Shown here one piece after another: positions 40,464-48,651 of a stretch of 64,000 nucleotides of DNA. How positions within the stretch are numbered: the first letter of the stretch is position 1; the number at the start of each line of letters is the position of its first letter. Position numbers and translations under genes: made by a program. A model generated the notes under the pieces. The model did no database searches and was not told where the DNA came from. It saw only the letters and a list, made by a program, of their open reading frames with translations. Source of the stretch: FW021-bin31 sp964422465 (GTDB lineage Bacteria > Bacteroidota > Bacteroidia > Chitinophagales > Chitinophagaceae); assembly GCA_964422465.1 (NCBI GenBank), contig CAYRBD010000006.1, positions 1 to 64,000 of the forward strand, read 5' to 3'.

Positions 40464-42242
40464 TCAATGATAAATTTCCGAAATTAAGCCCTTGTATTTC
40501 TCTACAATCACTTTCCTTTTCAATTTCAGAGTGGGCGTAAGCTCTCCAGCATCAATGGTCCATTCATGGGAAAGAAGTTTGATCTTTTTTACCTGTTCCA
40601 CATGATTAAAATCTTTATTGTATTTCTCTACTTCCTTCATAATAAGCCGGGTTACATCGGGAAGTTGTATCAACTTTTCGGGATCGGTAGGAGTTGCTTT
40701 TCCCGGATAAAGATAATGCTGAACTCTTTCAAAGTCCGGTACGATCAGCGCCGAGGTAAATTTAAGATTGTCTCCAACCAGCATAATTTGCTTTATGAAA
40801 GGAGATTCTACCATTTTAGTTTCAATGGGGAGGGGAGCGACATATTTTCCTCCTGAGGTTTTAAAAAGTTCTTTTTTCCGGTCGGTTATTTTTAAGAAAC
40901 GCCCCTCCACTATCTCTCCGATATCCCCTGTATAAAACCATCCGTCCTGCAAGGCTTCTTTTGTTAATTCCGGTTGTTTGTAATAGCCTATCATGATGTT
41001 GGGCCCCTTGCATAAGATCACACCATCAGAGGCAATTTTTACTTCTACTTTATCAATGACAGGGCCTACCGTACCAAATTTACGGTCCTTTTTTTCCATG
41101 CGATTTACACTGATAACGGGGGAGGTTTCTGTAAGTCCATATCCTTCCAGGATAGCAACTTCAGCTGCCGTGAAGAGTTTTAAGAGCCGTACCTGGCAGG
41201 CGGCAGACCCTGTGATGATGGCCTCTACTTGTCCCCCGAGCGCTTCGCGCCATTTGCTAAACACCAGCTTTCGCGCCAGGGCAAGTTGCAATCTGTAACC
41301 TAAACTTTTAGTCGTATTTAACTCATATCTGCTACCTACGGATAAGGACCAAAAGAAAATCTTCTTTTGCAGCCCTCTCAGTTGATGGCCTTTTTCCATA
41401 ATTCGCTCATATACTTTTTCAAGCAGACGGGGAACAGTTGTAAAAATATAGGGCTTTACTTCTTTAAGATTTTCTGCTATGGTATCCATACTTTCCGCGT
41501 AATAGATAGGTATGCCGGCATAGATGTAAAGATAAGATATCATGCGTTCGTAAACATGGTTGAGCGGAAGAAAACTTAATGCCCTTCCATCGTTATTGAC
41601 CGGAAGGCACTTATATCCGGCTAAAACATTACTCAGGATATTCTGATGGCTTAACATGACTCCTTTAGGCCGTCCGGAAGTTCCCGAGGTATAAATAATA
41701 GTGGCCATATCTTCCGGTTTTATGTGCGCTTTAATGGTTTCAATTTCTTTCAGTTGTTTCTCACCCACTCCTTCTAATAATTCTTGCCAGTGCCGGACCC
41801 CCTCAATTTTTTCAAAACTGAAGATGGCCTTTAAGTCAGGGAATTTATCTTGTAATGCTTCCACTTTTTCATACAAAGCCTTGTCGCTTACAAAAACCCA
41901 TTTAATAGCGGCTTCCTTTAAAATATGCAGGAGTTCTGCCGGATGTATGGTAGGGTATATCGGAGTCAATACAGCGCCACATTGTTGACAGGCTTGATCA
42001 ATAAGCAGCCATTCGGGGCGGTTTTCGGATAAGACAGCCACTTTATCCCGGCCTTCTGCATCCCAACTGCTATAACCTATGCCGGCCTTGTTGAATCCAC
42101 CTGCCAGTTGCAAAGCTGTTTTTACGAACCATTCCGTAGGATAGCTCTTCCATTCTCCATTTTCCTTGGCAGCCATCATATCCGGTTTTGGATAATGTGA
42201 TAATTGATATTCTGGTAAATCAAAAAGGCGGGTTGGTTCCAT
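40464..42242 (-). CDS. fadD: Long-chain fatty acid--CoA ligase (AMP-dependent)
   Basis: 592 residues. It activates fatty acids to acyl-CoA through an acyl-adenylate. The P-loop-like motif is TIIYTSGTSGRPKGVMLSH, with LPLNHVYERM, EGYGLTETSPVIS and GWFYTGDIGEI, then KITDRKKELFKTSGGKYVAP. The long-chain (AMP-forming acyl-CoA synthetase, FAA1-like) subtype is supported by length and the LEKVYERIMEKG region. Cytosolic or membrane-associated. It is preceded by a promoter and a structured leader (42336-42443) and followed by a tRNA-Arg gene. Confidence 0.93.
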   Translation of the reverse strand: MEPTRLFDLPEYQLSHYPKPDMMAAKENGEWKSYPTEWFVKTALQLAGGFNKAGIGYSSWDAEGRDKVAVLSENRPEWLLIDQACQQCGAVLTPIYPTIHPAELLHILKEAAIKWVFVSDKALYEKVEALQDKFPDLKAIFSFEKIEGVRHWQELLEGVGEKQLKEIETIKAHIKPEDMATIIYTSGTSGRPKGVMLSHQNILSNVLAGYKCLPVNNDGRALSFLPLNHVYERMISYLYIYAGIPIYYAESMDTIAENLKEVKPYIFTTVPRLLEKVYERIMEKGHQLRGLQKKIFFWSLSVGSRYELNTTKSLGYRLQLALARKLVFSKWREALGGQVEAIITGSAACQVRLLKLFTAAEVAILEGYGLTETSPVISVNRMEKKDRKFGTVGPVIDKVEVKIASDGVILCKGPNIMIGYYKQPELTKEALQDGWFYTGDIGEIVEGRFLKITDRKKELFKTSGGKYVAPLPIETKMVESPFIKQIMLVGDNLKFTSALIVPDFERVQHYLYPGKATPTDPEKLIQLPDVTRLIMKEVEKYNKDFNHVEQVKKIKLLSHEWTIDAGELTPTLKLKRKVIVEKYKGLISEIYH

Positions 42243-42335
42243 AGCTTTAGATGTTAGATGGAGTTAAAGCTAAGGTATTTTAATGAAAAAGTAAGGACAT
42301 TCTTCAAAACGATATTTCTCTAAGACAAAAAAATT

Positions 42336-42355
42336 CCCCCGGTGGAAACCGGGGG
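42336..42355 (-). terminator. Intrinsic terminator upstream of the acyl-CoA ligase
   Basis: Minus-strand stem CCCCCGGT/ACCGGGGG with a 4-base loop, then AA and seven T. It lies downstream of the promoter at 42447-42454, so it would act on the ligase leader; it could also serve read-through from the aminotransferase. Confidence 0.9.
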
Positions 42356-42443
42356 ACTACTCCCATCCTCTCTACGATAGCCATCAGTGGTTGATGGCCG
42401 TAATCTTCAGTATTTTTTTATCTTTTATCTTCCTTTCTAACAC
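42336..42443 (-). ncRNA. Structured 5' leader of the acyl-CoA ligase gene, candidate attenuator
   Basis: From the predicted start near 42443 the minus-strand RNA has a small open frame from GTG 42443 (MLERKIKDKKILKITAINH), a perfect 7-bp hairpin GCCATCA/TGATGGC with 5-base loop (42380-42398), a possible GGGA/TCCC alternative stem just before the terminator, then a strong terminator (42336-42355). The layout resembles the trp and his attenuators in the same window. However, the peptide has no single-amino-acid run and the target gene is not a biosynthetic amino-acid gene. Function and ligand are unknown. Confidence 0.5.
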
Positions 42444-42446
42444 TTA

Positions 42447-42454
42447 CAAAGATA
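42447..42454 (-). promoter_or_regulatory. Predicted -7 box upstream of the acyl-CoA ligase leader
   Basis: Minus strand TATCTTTG matches TAnnTTTG. It lies 33 bases beyond the aminotransferase stop, so it initiates the leader RNA that contains the hairpins. Confidence 0.6.
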
Positions 42455-42487
42455 AGTAAACCTTCTTGTTTAAGTGTTTAAGGATTG

Positions 42488-43687
42488 TTAATTTATCTTT
42501 CTGCCAGGATATGCTTTTAAAGCCTTTTCTAAACAAATTAAAGCCTCTTTTAGTTCATTTTGGTTAAGGACGTAAGCCAGCCTGACTTCCTGTTTCCCGA
42601 GGTTGGGAGTGGCGTAAAAACCGGTTCCGGGAGCAAGCATAACTGTGGCATTTTCAAAGGAGAAATCTTCCAGTAACCATTGACAGAAACGATCTGCATC
42701 ATCTATCGGCAATCGTGCCATGGCATAAAATGCCCCTCGTGGCAGAGGGCACGTTACTCCTTCCATTTGCTGTAGTCGGGAAACCAGTATATCCCGGCGG
42801 GCTTTGTATTCTGTTTTTACTTCTTTAAAGTATTTTTTCGGAACTTCTACCGCAGCTTCGGCAAAAATTTGAGCAAAAGTAGGAGGGCTGAGTCGGGCCT
42901 GTGCAAATTTTAAGGCGGCTTCAAGGACATGAGGATTTTTGGTAACCAAGGCACCAATTCGTGCGCCACAGGCGCTGTACCTTTTTGAAATGGTATCCAG
43001 GACGATGACTTTATCTTCCATATCTTCCAGTTGCAGGGCCGAAAAGTGCGTTCCTTCATAGCAAAATTCCCGGTAGGCCTCGTCCGAGAATAGGAAAAGG
43101 TCGTGTTTCCTGCAAAGAGCTTTTAGTTGTTCCAACTCTTCCCTGCTGTACATATAGCCTGTCGGGTTGTTGGGATTACAAATTAAAATAGCCCGGGTTT
43201 TTTCCCCGATAAGGGATTCGAAATCGGTGGAGGAGGGAAGTGCGTAAGCCTGGTCAATGGAAGAAGTAACTGCTTTTACTGTGGCCTGAGCTGAGATAGA
43301 AAACCCGTTATAATTGGCATAAAAAGGTTCTGGGATAAGAACCTCATCTCCAGGATCCAGACAACACATAAAAGCAAACAGAATGGCTTCGGAGCCCCCT
43401 GTGGTGACAATGATCTGGGAAGGCTCCACCGCTATGCCATAACGGGAATAATATTTTGTTAATTTTTTGCGGTAGCTTAGCAGACCGGGGCTGGGGGTAT
43501 AGGCCAGAACAGAAAATACACTATCTCTGACTGCTTTTAGGGCCAGTGGTGGTGTTTCAATATCCGGCTGCCCGATGTTAAGGTGATGAACCCGAATGCC
43601 TCTGGCTCTAGCGGCTTCTGCATAAGGCGTTAATTTCCGGATAGGAGAGGGAGGCATTTTAAGGCCCCGGTTGCTGATGGTTGGCAT
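42488..43687 (-). CDS. Class I PLP-dependent aminotransferase (aspartate-aminotransferase-like)
   Basis: 399 residues. Motifs of the subgroup I/II aminotransferases: LNIGQPDIETPP, VTTGGSEAILFAF, IPEPFYANYNGFS, CNPNNPTGYMYS, FSDEAYREFCYEG, the PLP lysine in DTISKRYSACGARIGAL, and the late PGTGFYATPNLGKQEVRLAY. Likely an aspartate or aromatic aminotransferase; the substrate is undecided. It is encoded 9 bases after the DUF1573 gene, so the two are probably cotranscribed. Confidence 0.9.
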   Translation of the reverse strand: MPTISNRGLKMPPSPIRKLTPYAEAARARGIRVHHLNIGQPDIETPPLALKAVRDSVFSVLAYTPSPGLLSYRKKLTKYYSRYGIAVEPSQIIVTTGGSEAILFAFMCCLDPGDEVLIPEPFYANYNGFSISAQATVKAVTSSIDQAYALPSSTDFESLIGEKTRAILICNPNNPTGYMYSREELEQLKALCRKHDLFLFSDEAYREFCYEGTHFSALQLEDMEDKVIVLDTISKRYSACGARIGALVTKNPHVLEAALKFAQARLSPPTFAQIFAEAAVEVPKKYFKEVKTEYKARRDILVSRLQQMEGVTCPLPRGAFYAMARLPIDDADRFCQWLLEDFSFENATVMLAPGTGFYATPNLGKQEVRLAYVLNQNELKEALICLEKALKAYPGRKIN

Positions 43688-43696
43688 ATATACCCC

Positions 43697-44119
43697 TTAT
43701 TTTTCTATTTTCCCGACAATATGCAGTTCCTTTGTTTGTGGAATGCCCTGGAAATTGACAAACACTGTTTTATTAACCTGACCCAAAGCAGCAGCATCAT
43801 AGGTGGCTTTTACTTCTCCCTTTTTTCCGGGAAGCACCGGCTGTTTGGTCCAATCTGGGGTGGTGCATCCGCAACTGGGTTGTGCGCTTTTGATGATCAG
43901 CGGTTTTTCTCCTATGTTGGTAAATACATAAGTAACGGTTACCGGATGGTTCAGTTTAGCAGTACCAAAATCAATGGTTTCCTTATTGAATTTAACGATA
44001 CCGTCAAAAGGAGACTGCTTTTTTGCTTGCTGTTCGGTGGTATTTGAAGCCGTGGTTTGGGCAAATACAGCGCCGCTGAATAAGAAAGTAGCTGCCAGAC
44101 AAAACAATATTTTTTTCAT
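43697..44119 (-). CDS. DUF1573 exported protein
   Basis: 140 residues from ATG 44119 (MKKILFCLAATFLFSG); a 38-residue longer reading has no signal-like features and is rejected. Signal peptide ends GAVFAQ. The mature protein is an immunoglobulin-like DUF1573 domain: IDFGTAKLNHPVTVTYVFTN, PLIIKSAQPSCGCTTPDW (conserved CGC), PGKKGEVKATYDAAALGQVNKT. Such proteins are abundant in Bacteroidota and of unknown function, probably periplasmic adhesion or scaffold modules. It precedes the aminotransferase gene. Confidence 0.9.
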   Translation of the reverse strand: MKKILFCLAATFLFSGAVFAQTTASNTTEQQAKKQSPFDGIVKFNKETIDFGTAKLNHPVTVTYVFTNIGEKPLIIKSAQPSCGCTTPDWTKQPVLPGKKGEVKATYDAAALGQVNKTVFVNFQGIPQTKELHIVGKIEK

Positions 44120-44273
44120 GATAAAAGGTTGTTTTTTTAATAGATATTTTATTCTTTCGGAGGGCAAGATACAAATAATTTGCCAACTCTTTTGCCGGTT
44201 TAAAAGTTCATAAAAAGGGCCTTTATTTTTCATGATTTACAGGATTATTTCAGGAATTTACCGGTAAATTCCT

Positions 44274-44281
44274 TACATTTG
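44274..44281 (+). promoter_or_regulatory. Predicted -7 box of the E1-zapA-symporter unit
   Basis: TACATTTG matches TAnnTTTG and ends 17 bases before the E1 ATG, implying a short leader. Confidence 0.55.
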
Positions 44282-44298
44282 TAACCTAATCCGATAGA

Positions 44299-46701
44299 AT
44301 GACAATACATAATCATCCTGAAACTGAAATGTTGAGCCACTCTTTATCGTTTGATGAGTTTAGAAAAGAGGTGCTGGATGACTATTATCTGGCTTGCCAG
44401 AGCCGTCAACTTAGTCTTCTGGGAAGAAAGGAAGTGCTGACCGGAAAAGCGAAGTTTGGTATTTTTGGAGATGGGAAAGAAGTGCCGCAAATTGCCTGGG
44501 CCAAATTTTTTCGGCCGGGGGACTGGCGTTCTGGATATTACAGGGATCAGACCTTTGCGCTGGCTACGGGATTAACTACTGTTTCTCAGTATTTCGCACA
44601 ATTATATGGCGATCCTGATTCTGAAAATGATCCCAATTCCGCGGGCCGTCAGATGAATTCTCATTATGCCACCCAAAACATTGATGAAAACGGGCATTTC
44701 TTAAACCTGTCCGAAATAAAAAATACTGCGGCGGATATGGCGCCCACTTCCTCTCAGATGCCCCGTTCCCTGGGGCTTGCTTTTGCCTCTAAACTGTTTA
44801 GAACAGTAGAAAATATTAAGAACCTGCCTCATCTTTCTCACAATGGAAATGAGGTTTGTTTTGCAACAATTGGCGATTCCAGTACTTCGGAAGGGCATTT
44901 TTGGGAAACCGTAAATGCGGCGGCAGTTTTACAGGTGCCTTTGGCCATTTTTGTATGGGATGACGGGTATGGCATTTCTGTTCCCCGCAAATTTCAAACG
45001 ACAAAGGATTCCATTTCCAAGGCGTTAAAGGGTTTTGAAAAAGGCAATGATCAAACGGGTATTGATATTTATACGGTGAAGGGATGGGATTATGCCGGCC
45101 TGTGTGAAGTATTTGAAAAAGGTATTCAACGGATTCGCAGGGAGCATATTCCTGCCATATTTCATGTACAGGAATTGACCCAGCCACTTGGCCACTCTAC
45201 CTCCGGATCGCACGAGAGGTACAAAAGTAAAAAACGGCTGGAATGGGAGAGGGAATGGGACTGCAATAGGCAAATGCGATTGTGGATATTGGAAAATTCT
45301 CTGGCCGATGAGTCCGAGTTGGAAGAAATCGAAAAAATAGCGCGAAAAGAAGTAGTAAAGGCAAAAAATATTGCCTATCGCAATTTTCAGCAGCCTATTA
45401 AAAAACAGGTTCATGAAGTAATTCTTCATTGTAAAACTCTTATAAACGAACAAAAAGATCAACGCGAACAAGTCAGAAAACTGGCAGGTAGGCTCCTGGC
45501 CAATAAAGAGCCTATCCGTTCTGACGTATTAAATACCTTGGCGGAGATTACCAGCCTGCAAGAGTTGAGGGCTACTAAGGGATTGGAGGAATTGAAAAAT
45601 TTATACAAAAAATATAAAGAAGAAGGCGCTCTTTTATACAACAGTTGTTTGTATGCCTCCGGTGCGAACTCGGCTCTGAAAGTTCCCGAAGTAAAGGCGG
45701 TTTACAGCGAGGAGGCTCCGATAATTAATGGTTATGAGGTATTGAACCGTTATTTCGACCAACTGCTCCGGGATAACCCTCTTGTTTTTGCTTTTGGCGA
45801 AGATGTAGGGAAAATTGGCGGGGTCAATCAGGCGTTTACTGGTCTTCAGGAAAAACATGGGAAAGATCGTGTTTTTGATACGGGTATCCGGGAACTGACC
45901 ATTATGGGACAGGCAATAGGGATGGCTCTTCGGGGGTTACGACCTATTGCAGAAGTACAATACCTCGACTATATTCTTTTTGCTTTGGAACAGATAAGCG
46001 ATGACGTGGCTACCCTGCAGTACCGTACAAAGGGGCTGCAGCATTGCCCGATGATCCTGCGCACACGCGGCCACAGGCTGGAAGGAATCTGGCATTCGGG
46101 TTCGCCAATGGGGCTTCTGATCAACGCCCTGCGCGGGATGTATATTTGTGTACCCCGCGATATGGTGAAGGCCGCCGGCATGTACAATACGCTTCTGCGC
46201 GCTAACGAACCGGCGCTGATAATTGAATGCCTGAATGGCTACCGGCTGAAGGAAAAATTACCGGATAACCTTGATTCCTATACGGTTCCTCTCGGGATAC
46301 CCGAGGTATTGCACGAGGGAGATGATATAACGCTCGTTTCTTATGGCTCTGTATTGAGGAATGCTATGGATGCGGTAAAGCGGCTTGAAGAACGGGGTAT
46401 TTCCTGTGAACTTATTGATGTGCAAACGCTCTTGCCTTTTGATATTCATCATAAAATAGTGGAATCGCTGAAAAAGACAAGCCGTATTTTGTTTTTTGAT
46501 GAGGATGTGCCGGGAGGGGCAACGGCTTATATGTTCCGTCATGTGATGGAAGTGCAGGGTGGATATCAATACCTGGATGCGGCTCCCCGCTGTTTACCTG
46601 CTGCAGAACACCGGCCATCTTATAGCTCCGATGGGGATTATTTTTCAAAGCCCAATGCAGATACGATTTTTGAGACTGTATCTCAAATGATGCTTGAGTA
46701 A
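44299..46701 (+). CDS. 2-oxoacid dehydrogenase E1, fused alpha and beta subunits (branched-chain type)
   Basis: 800 residues. The alpha-subunit half (about 1-380) carries the thiamine-diphosphate motif GDSSTSEGHFWETVN, then WDDGYGISVP, and an RDQTFALATGL-type substrate region. The beta half (about 470-800) has AFGEDVGKIGGVNQAFTGLQ, RVFDTGIRELTIMGQAIGMAL, and FFDEDVPGGATAYMFRHV. Single-chain E1 proteins of this kind belong to the branched-chain 2-oxoacid or acetoin-type complexes that feed acyl-CoA synthesis. E2 and E3 are not in the window. It is followed 17 bases later by zapA. Confidence 0.9.
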   Translation: MTIHNHPETEMLSHSLSFDEFRKEVLDDYYLACQSRQLSLLGRKEVLTGKAKFGIFGDGKEVPQIAWAKFFRPGDWRSGYYRDQTFALATGLTTVSQYFAQLYGDPDSENDPNSAGRQMNSHYATQNIDENGHFLNLSEIKNTAADMAPTSSQMPRSLGLAFASKLFRTVENIKNLPHLSHNGNEVCFATIGDSSTSEGHFWETVNAAAVLQVPLAIFVWDDGYGISVPRKFQTTKDSISKALKGFEKGNDQTGIDIYTVKGWDYAGLCEVFEKGIQRIRREHIPAIFHVQELTQPLGHSTSGSHERYKSKKRLEWEREWDCNRQMRLWILENSLADESELEEIEKIARKEVVKAKNIAYRNFQQPIKKQVHEVILHCKTLINEQKDQREQVRKLAGRLLANKEPIRSDVLNTLAEITSLQELRATKGLEELKNLYKKYKEEGALLYNSCLYASGANSALKVPEVKAVYSEEAPIINGYEVLNRYFDQLLRDNPLVFAFGEDVGKIGGVNQAFTGLQEKHGKDRVFDTGIRELTIMGQAIGMALRGLRPIAEVQYLDYILFALEQISDDVATLQYRTKGLQHCPMILRTRGHRLEGIWHSGSPMGLLINALRGMYICVPRDMVKAAGMYNTLLRANEPALIIECLNGYRLKEKLPDNLDSYTVPLGIPEVLHEGDDITLVSYGSVLRNAMDAVKRLEERGISCELIDVQTLLPFDIHHKIVESLKKTSRILFFDEDVPGGATAYMFRHVMEVQGGYQYLDAAPRCLPAAEHRPSYSSDGDYFSKPNADTIFETVSQMMLE

Positions 46702-46718
46702 AATTGCAAAATGAATAA

Positions 46719-47015
46719 ATGATGGCTGAGGAACCATTGATCCCTGTTAATATTGTAGTGGCTGACCGGACCTACCGCCTTCGGATAAAACCGGGAGAGG
46801 AAGAAGCTATTCGGAAGGTCATGAAGGAAGTAAATGCCAAAATTGTAGAGTTTAAGACGGCTTATGCAGGAAAAGATTTACAAGATTTTATTTCTATGTG
46901 TCTTATTTGGTATGCTACCCAGACTGCCACATCTGAAGTCAGTCCTTCTGATGAGATACAGGATTTTCTCCTGAAAATGGAAGCACAGATGGATGATATC
47001 CTGGAAAATGAATAG
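46719..47015 (+). CDS. zapA: Cell division protein ZapA
   Basis: 98 residues. ZapA promotes Z-ring assembly by cross-linking FtsZ filaments. The N-terminal IPVNIVVADRTYRLRIKPGEEEAIRKV segment and the following helix with KIVEFKTAY are typical; the C-terminal helix forms the coiled-coil dimer. Its stop overlaps the next start by 8 bases, so coupling to the symporter is likely. Another ATG lies directly after the first. In many Bacteroidota zapA lies next to rny; here the symporter intervenes. Confidence 0.85.
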   Translation: MMAEEPLIPVNIVVADRTYRLRIKPGEEEAIRKVMKEVNAKIVEFKTAYAGKDLQDFISMCLIWYATQTATSEVSPSDEIQDFLLKMEAQMDDILENE

Positions 47016-48540
47016 CGTTTTATTACTTGCCATTATTCTTGCTTATTTCTGCCTGTTACTTGCTATTTCCTGGTTCACCTCCCGCGGAAGTAACAACGAA
47101 TCTTTTTTTGTAGGAAATCGAAAAAGCAAGTGGTGGGTAGTGGCTTTCGGGATGATTGGCACCTCGCTTACCGGTATTACTTTTATCAGTGTTCCGGGAA
47201 CGGTGGGAGAAAGCGGATTTTCCTATTTTCAGGTAACCATCGGGTACTGGCTGGGTTATTTTATCGTAGCTTTTGTATTGCTTCCCTTGTATTATAGAAT
47301 GCAGCTAACTTCTATTTACACCTATCTGGAAAGAAGGCTGGGAGGCAATGCTCATAAAACCGGGGCGCTTTTCTTTATGCTCTCCCGCACAGTAGGTTCC
47401 ACGCTCCGGCTGTATTTGGTTATTAAGGTACTGGAATTGTTTGTTCTGGAAGAACTGAAGGTTCCTTTTTCCCTTGCAGCGATTATTATCCTGCTTCTCA
47501 TTCTGCTGTACACCTTTAAGGGTGGTGTGAAAACAATTGTGTGGACGGATACGCTGCAAACCACTTTCATGCTGCTTTCTCTTGTTGTGGGTGTTCTTTA
47601 CCTCATGGAAAATCTGAATTTGGACATAAAGACAACCTGGCAGCAGTTGGAAGGGCAGGGGCTGACCCAAATATTTACATGGGGAGGCTTATCTTCCCAC
47701 AATTTTATTAAAGAGATAATAGGCGGGGCTTTTATCACAGTAGCCATGACCGGGTTGGATCAGGAAATGATGCAAAAAAATATCAGCGTAAGCAATTTGA
47801 AAGATTCCCGAAAGAACATGCTGGTGATGGGTGCCTTGCAAATGGTAGTTGTATTTGTTTTTCTTTTTCTGGGAGGATTGCTCCTCCTTTTTGCCCAACA
47901 GCATGGGATTAACGCCAGAGGGGATGATCTTTATCCTGCCATTGCCATCCAAAGCGGATTGCCTTTTATATTAACCATTGTATTTGTTATAGGGTTAATT
48001 TCGGCGCTTTTCCCCAGTTCCGATGGAGCGCTTACTGCTATGACCTCTTCTTTTTGCATAGATATTCTAAACCTGCCGGCCAGGAAGCATTGGAAGGAGA
48101 AAAAGAAAGTACAGATCCGGCTGCTGGTTCATTTTCTTTTTGCGCTCGTGTTTCTGGGTTTTGTGTTCTTTTACAGGCTGGTGGACAACGGATCTTTGAT
48201 TGTTATCCTGCTGAAACTGGCCGGATATACTTATGGCCCTCTATTGGGATTGTTTGCCTTTGGAATAATGACGAAAAGATGGGTAAAAGGGAAGTGGCCT
48301 CTGTTGTTGTCTATTGCGGCAATGCTGCTTACCCTGCTGTTGGATTTGTTAAACCATCCGGATTGGTATATTGCGAAATTTCATTTAGCTCCCTCTATGG
48401 CTACTCTTGCTCGGAGTTTGTCTTTAAATATTTTTCATGGATATAAAATTGGTTACGAACTGTTGGTTATCAATGCTTTTATAACTTTTATTCTGCTGTT
48501 GGTGGTATCCTGTAAAAAAACGGAATCGATATTGGCTTAA
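47008..48540 (+). CDS. Sodium/solute symporter (SSS family)
   Basis: 510 residues from ATG 47008; an earlier ATG at 46993 lies deeper inside zapA. The protein is almost entirely hydrophobic, with about 13 membrane helices. SSS features include SWFTSRGSNNESFFVGNRKSKWW at the start, GMIGTSLTGITFISVPG in TM2, GGVKTIVWTDTLQT and LISALFPSSDGALTAMTSSF. Inner membrane, Na+-driven; the substrate (sugar, amino acid, proline or sialate-type) cannot be judged. It overlaps zapA and is followed by the rny promoter. Confidence 0.9.
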   Translation: MNSVLLLAIILAYFCLLLAISWFTSRGSNNESFFVGNRKSKWWVVAFGMIGTSLTGITFISVPGTVGESGFSYFQVTIGYWLGYFIVAFVLLPLYYRMQLTSIYTYLERRLGGNAHKTGALFFMLSRTVGSTLRLYLVIKVLELFVLEELKVPFSLAAIIILLLILLYTFKGGVKTIVWTDTLQTTFMLLSLVVGVLYLMENLNLDIKTTWQQLEGQGLTQIFTWGGLSSHNFIKEIIGGAFITVAMTGLDQEMMQKNISVSNLKDSRKNMLVMGALQMVVVFVFLFLGGLLLLFAQQHGINARGDDLYPAIAIQSGLPFILTIVFVIGLISALFPSSDGALTAMTSSFCIDILNLPARKHWKEKKKVQIRLLVHFLFALVFLGFVFFYRLVDNGSLIVILLKLAGYTYGPLLGLFAFGIMTKRWVKGKWPLLLSIAAMLLTLLLDLLNHPDWYIAKFHLAPSMATLARSLSLNIFHGYKIGYELLVINAFITFILLLVVSCKKTESILA

Positions 48541-48564
48541 AAATTTCCCCTCGTTTTTCTATCT

Positions 48565-48572
48565 TAAATTTG
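48565..48572 (+). promoter_or_regulatory. Predicted -7 box of rny
   Basis: TAAATTTG matches TAnnTTTG about 80 bases before the rny ATG, giving rny its own promoter apart from the symporter. Confidence 0.55.
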
Positions 48573-48651
48573 TATTTTCGCCCTTTAGTTCCTCAATCAT
48601 TTGTTTGAGGTCATTTTATTTTTTACATGAATTTATTTGAATTACATACTT

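Noticed and set aside
42260..42383. Second small frame starting ATG in the acyl-CoA ligase leader (MAIVERMGVVPRFPPGEFF)
   Set aside because: It runs straight through the terminator stem with no start-site context or codon bias; more likely a chance frame than a leader peptide.
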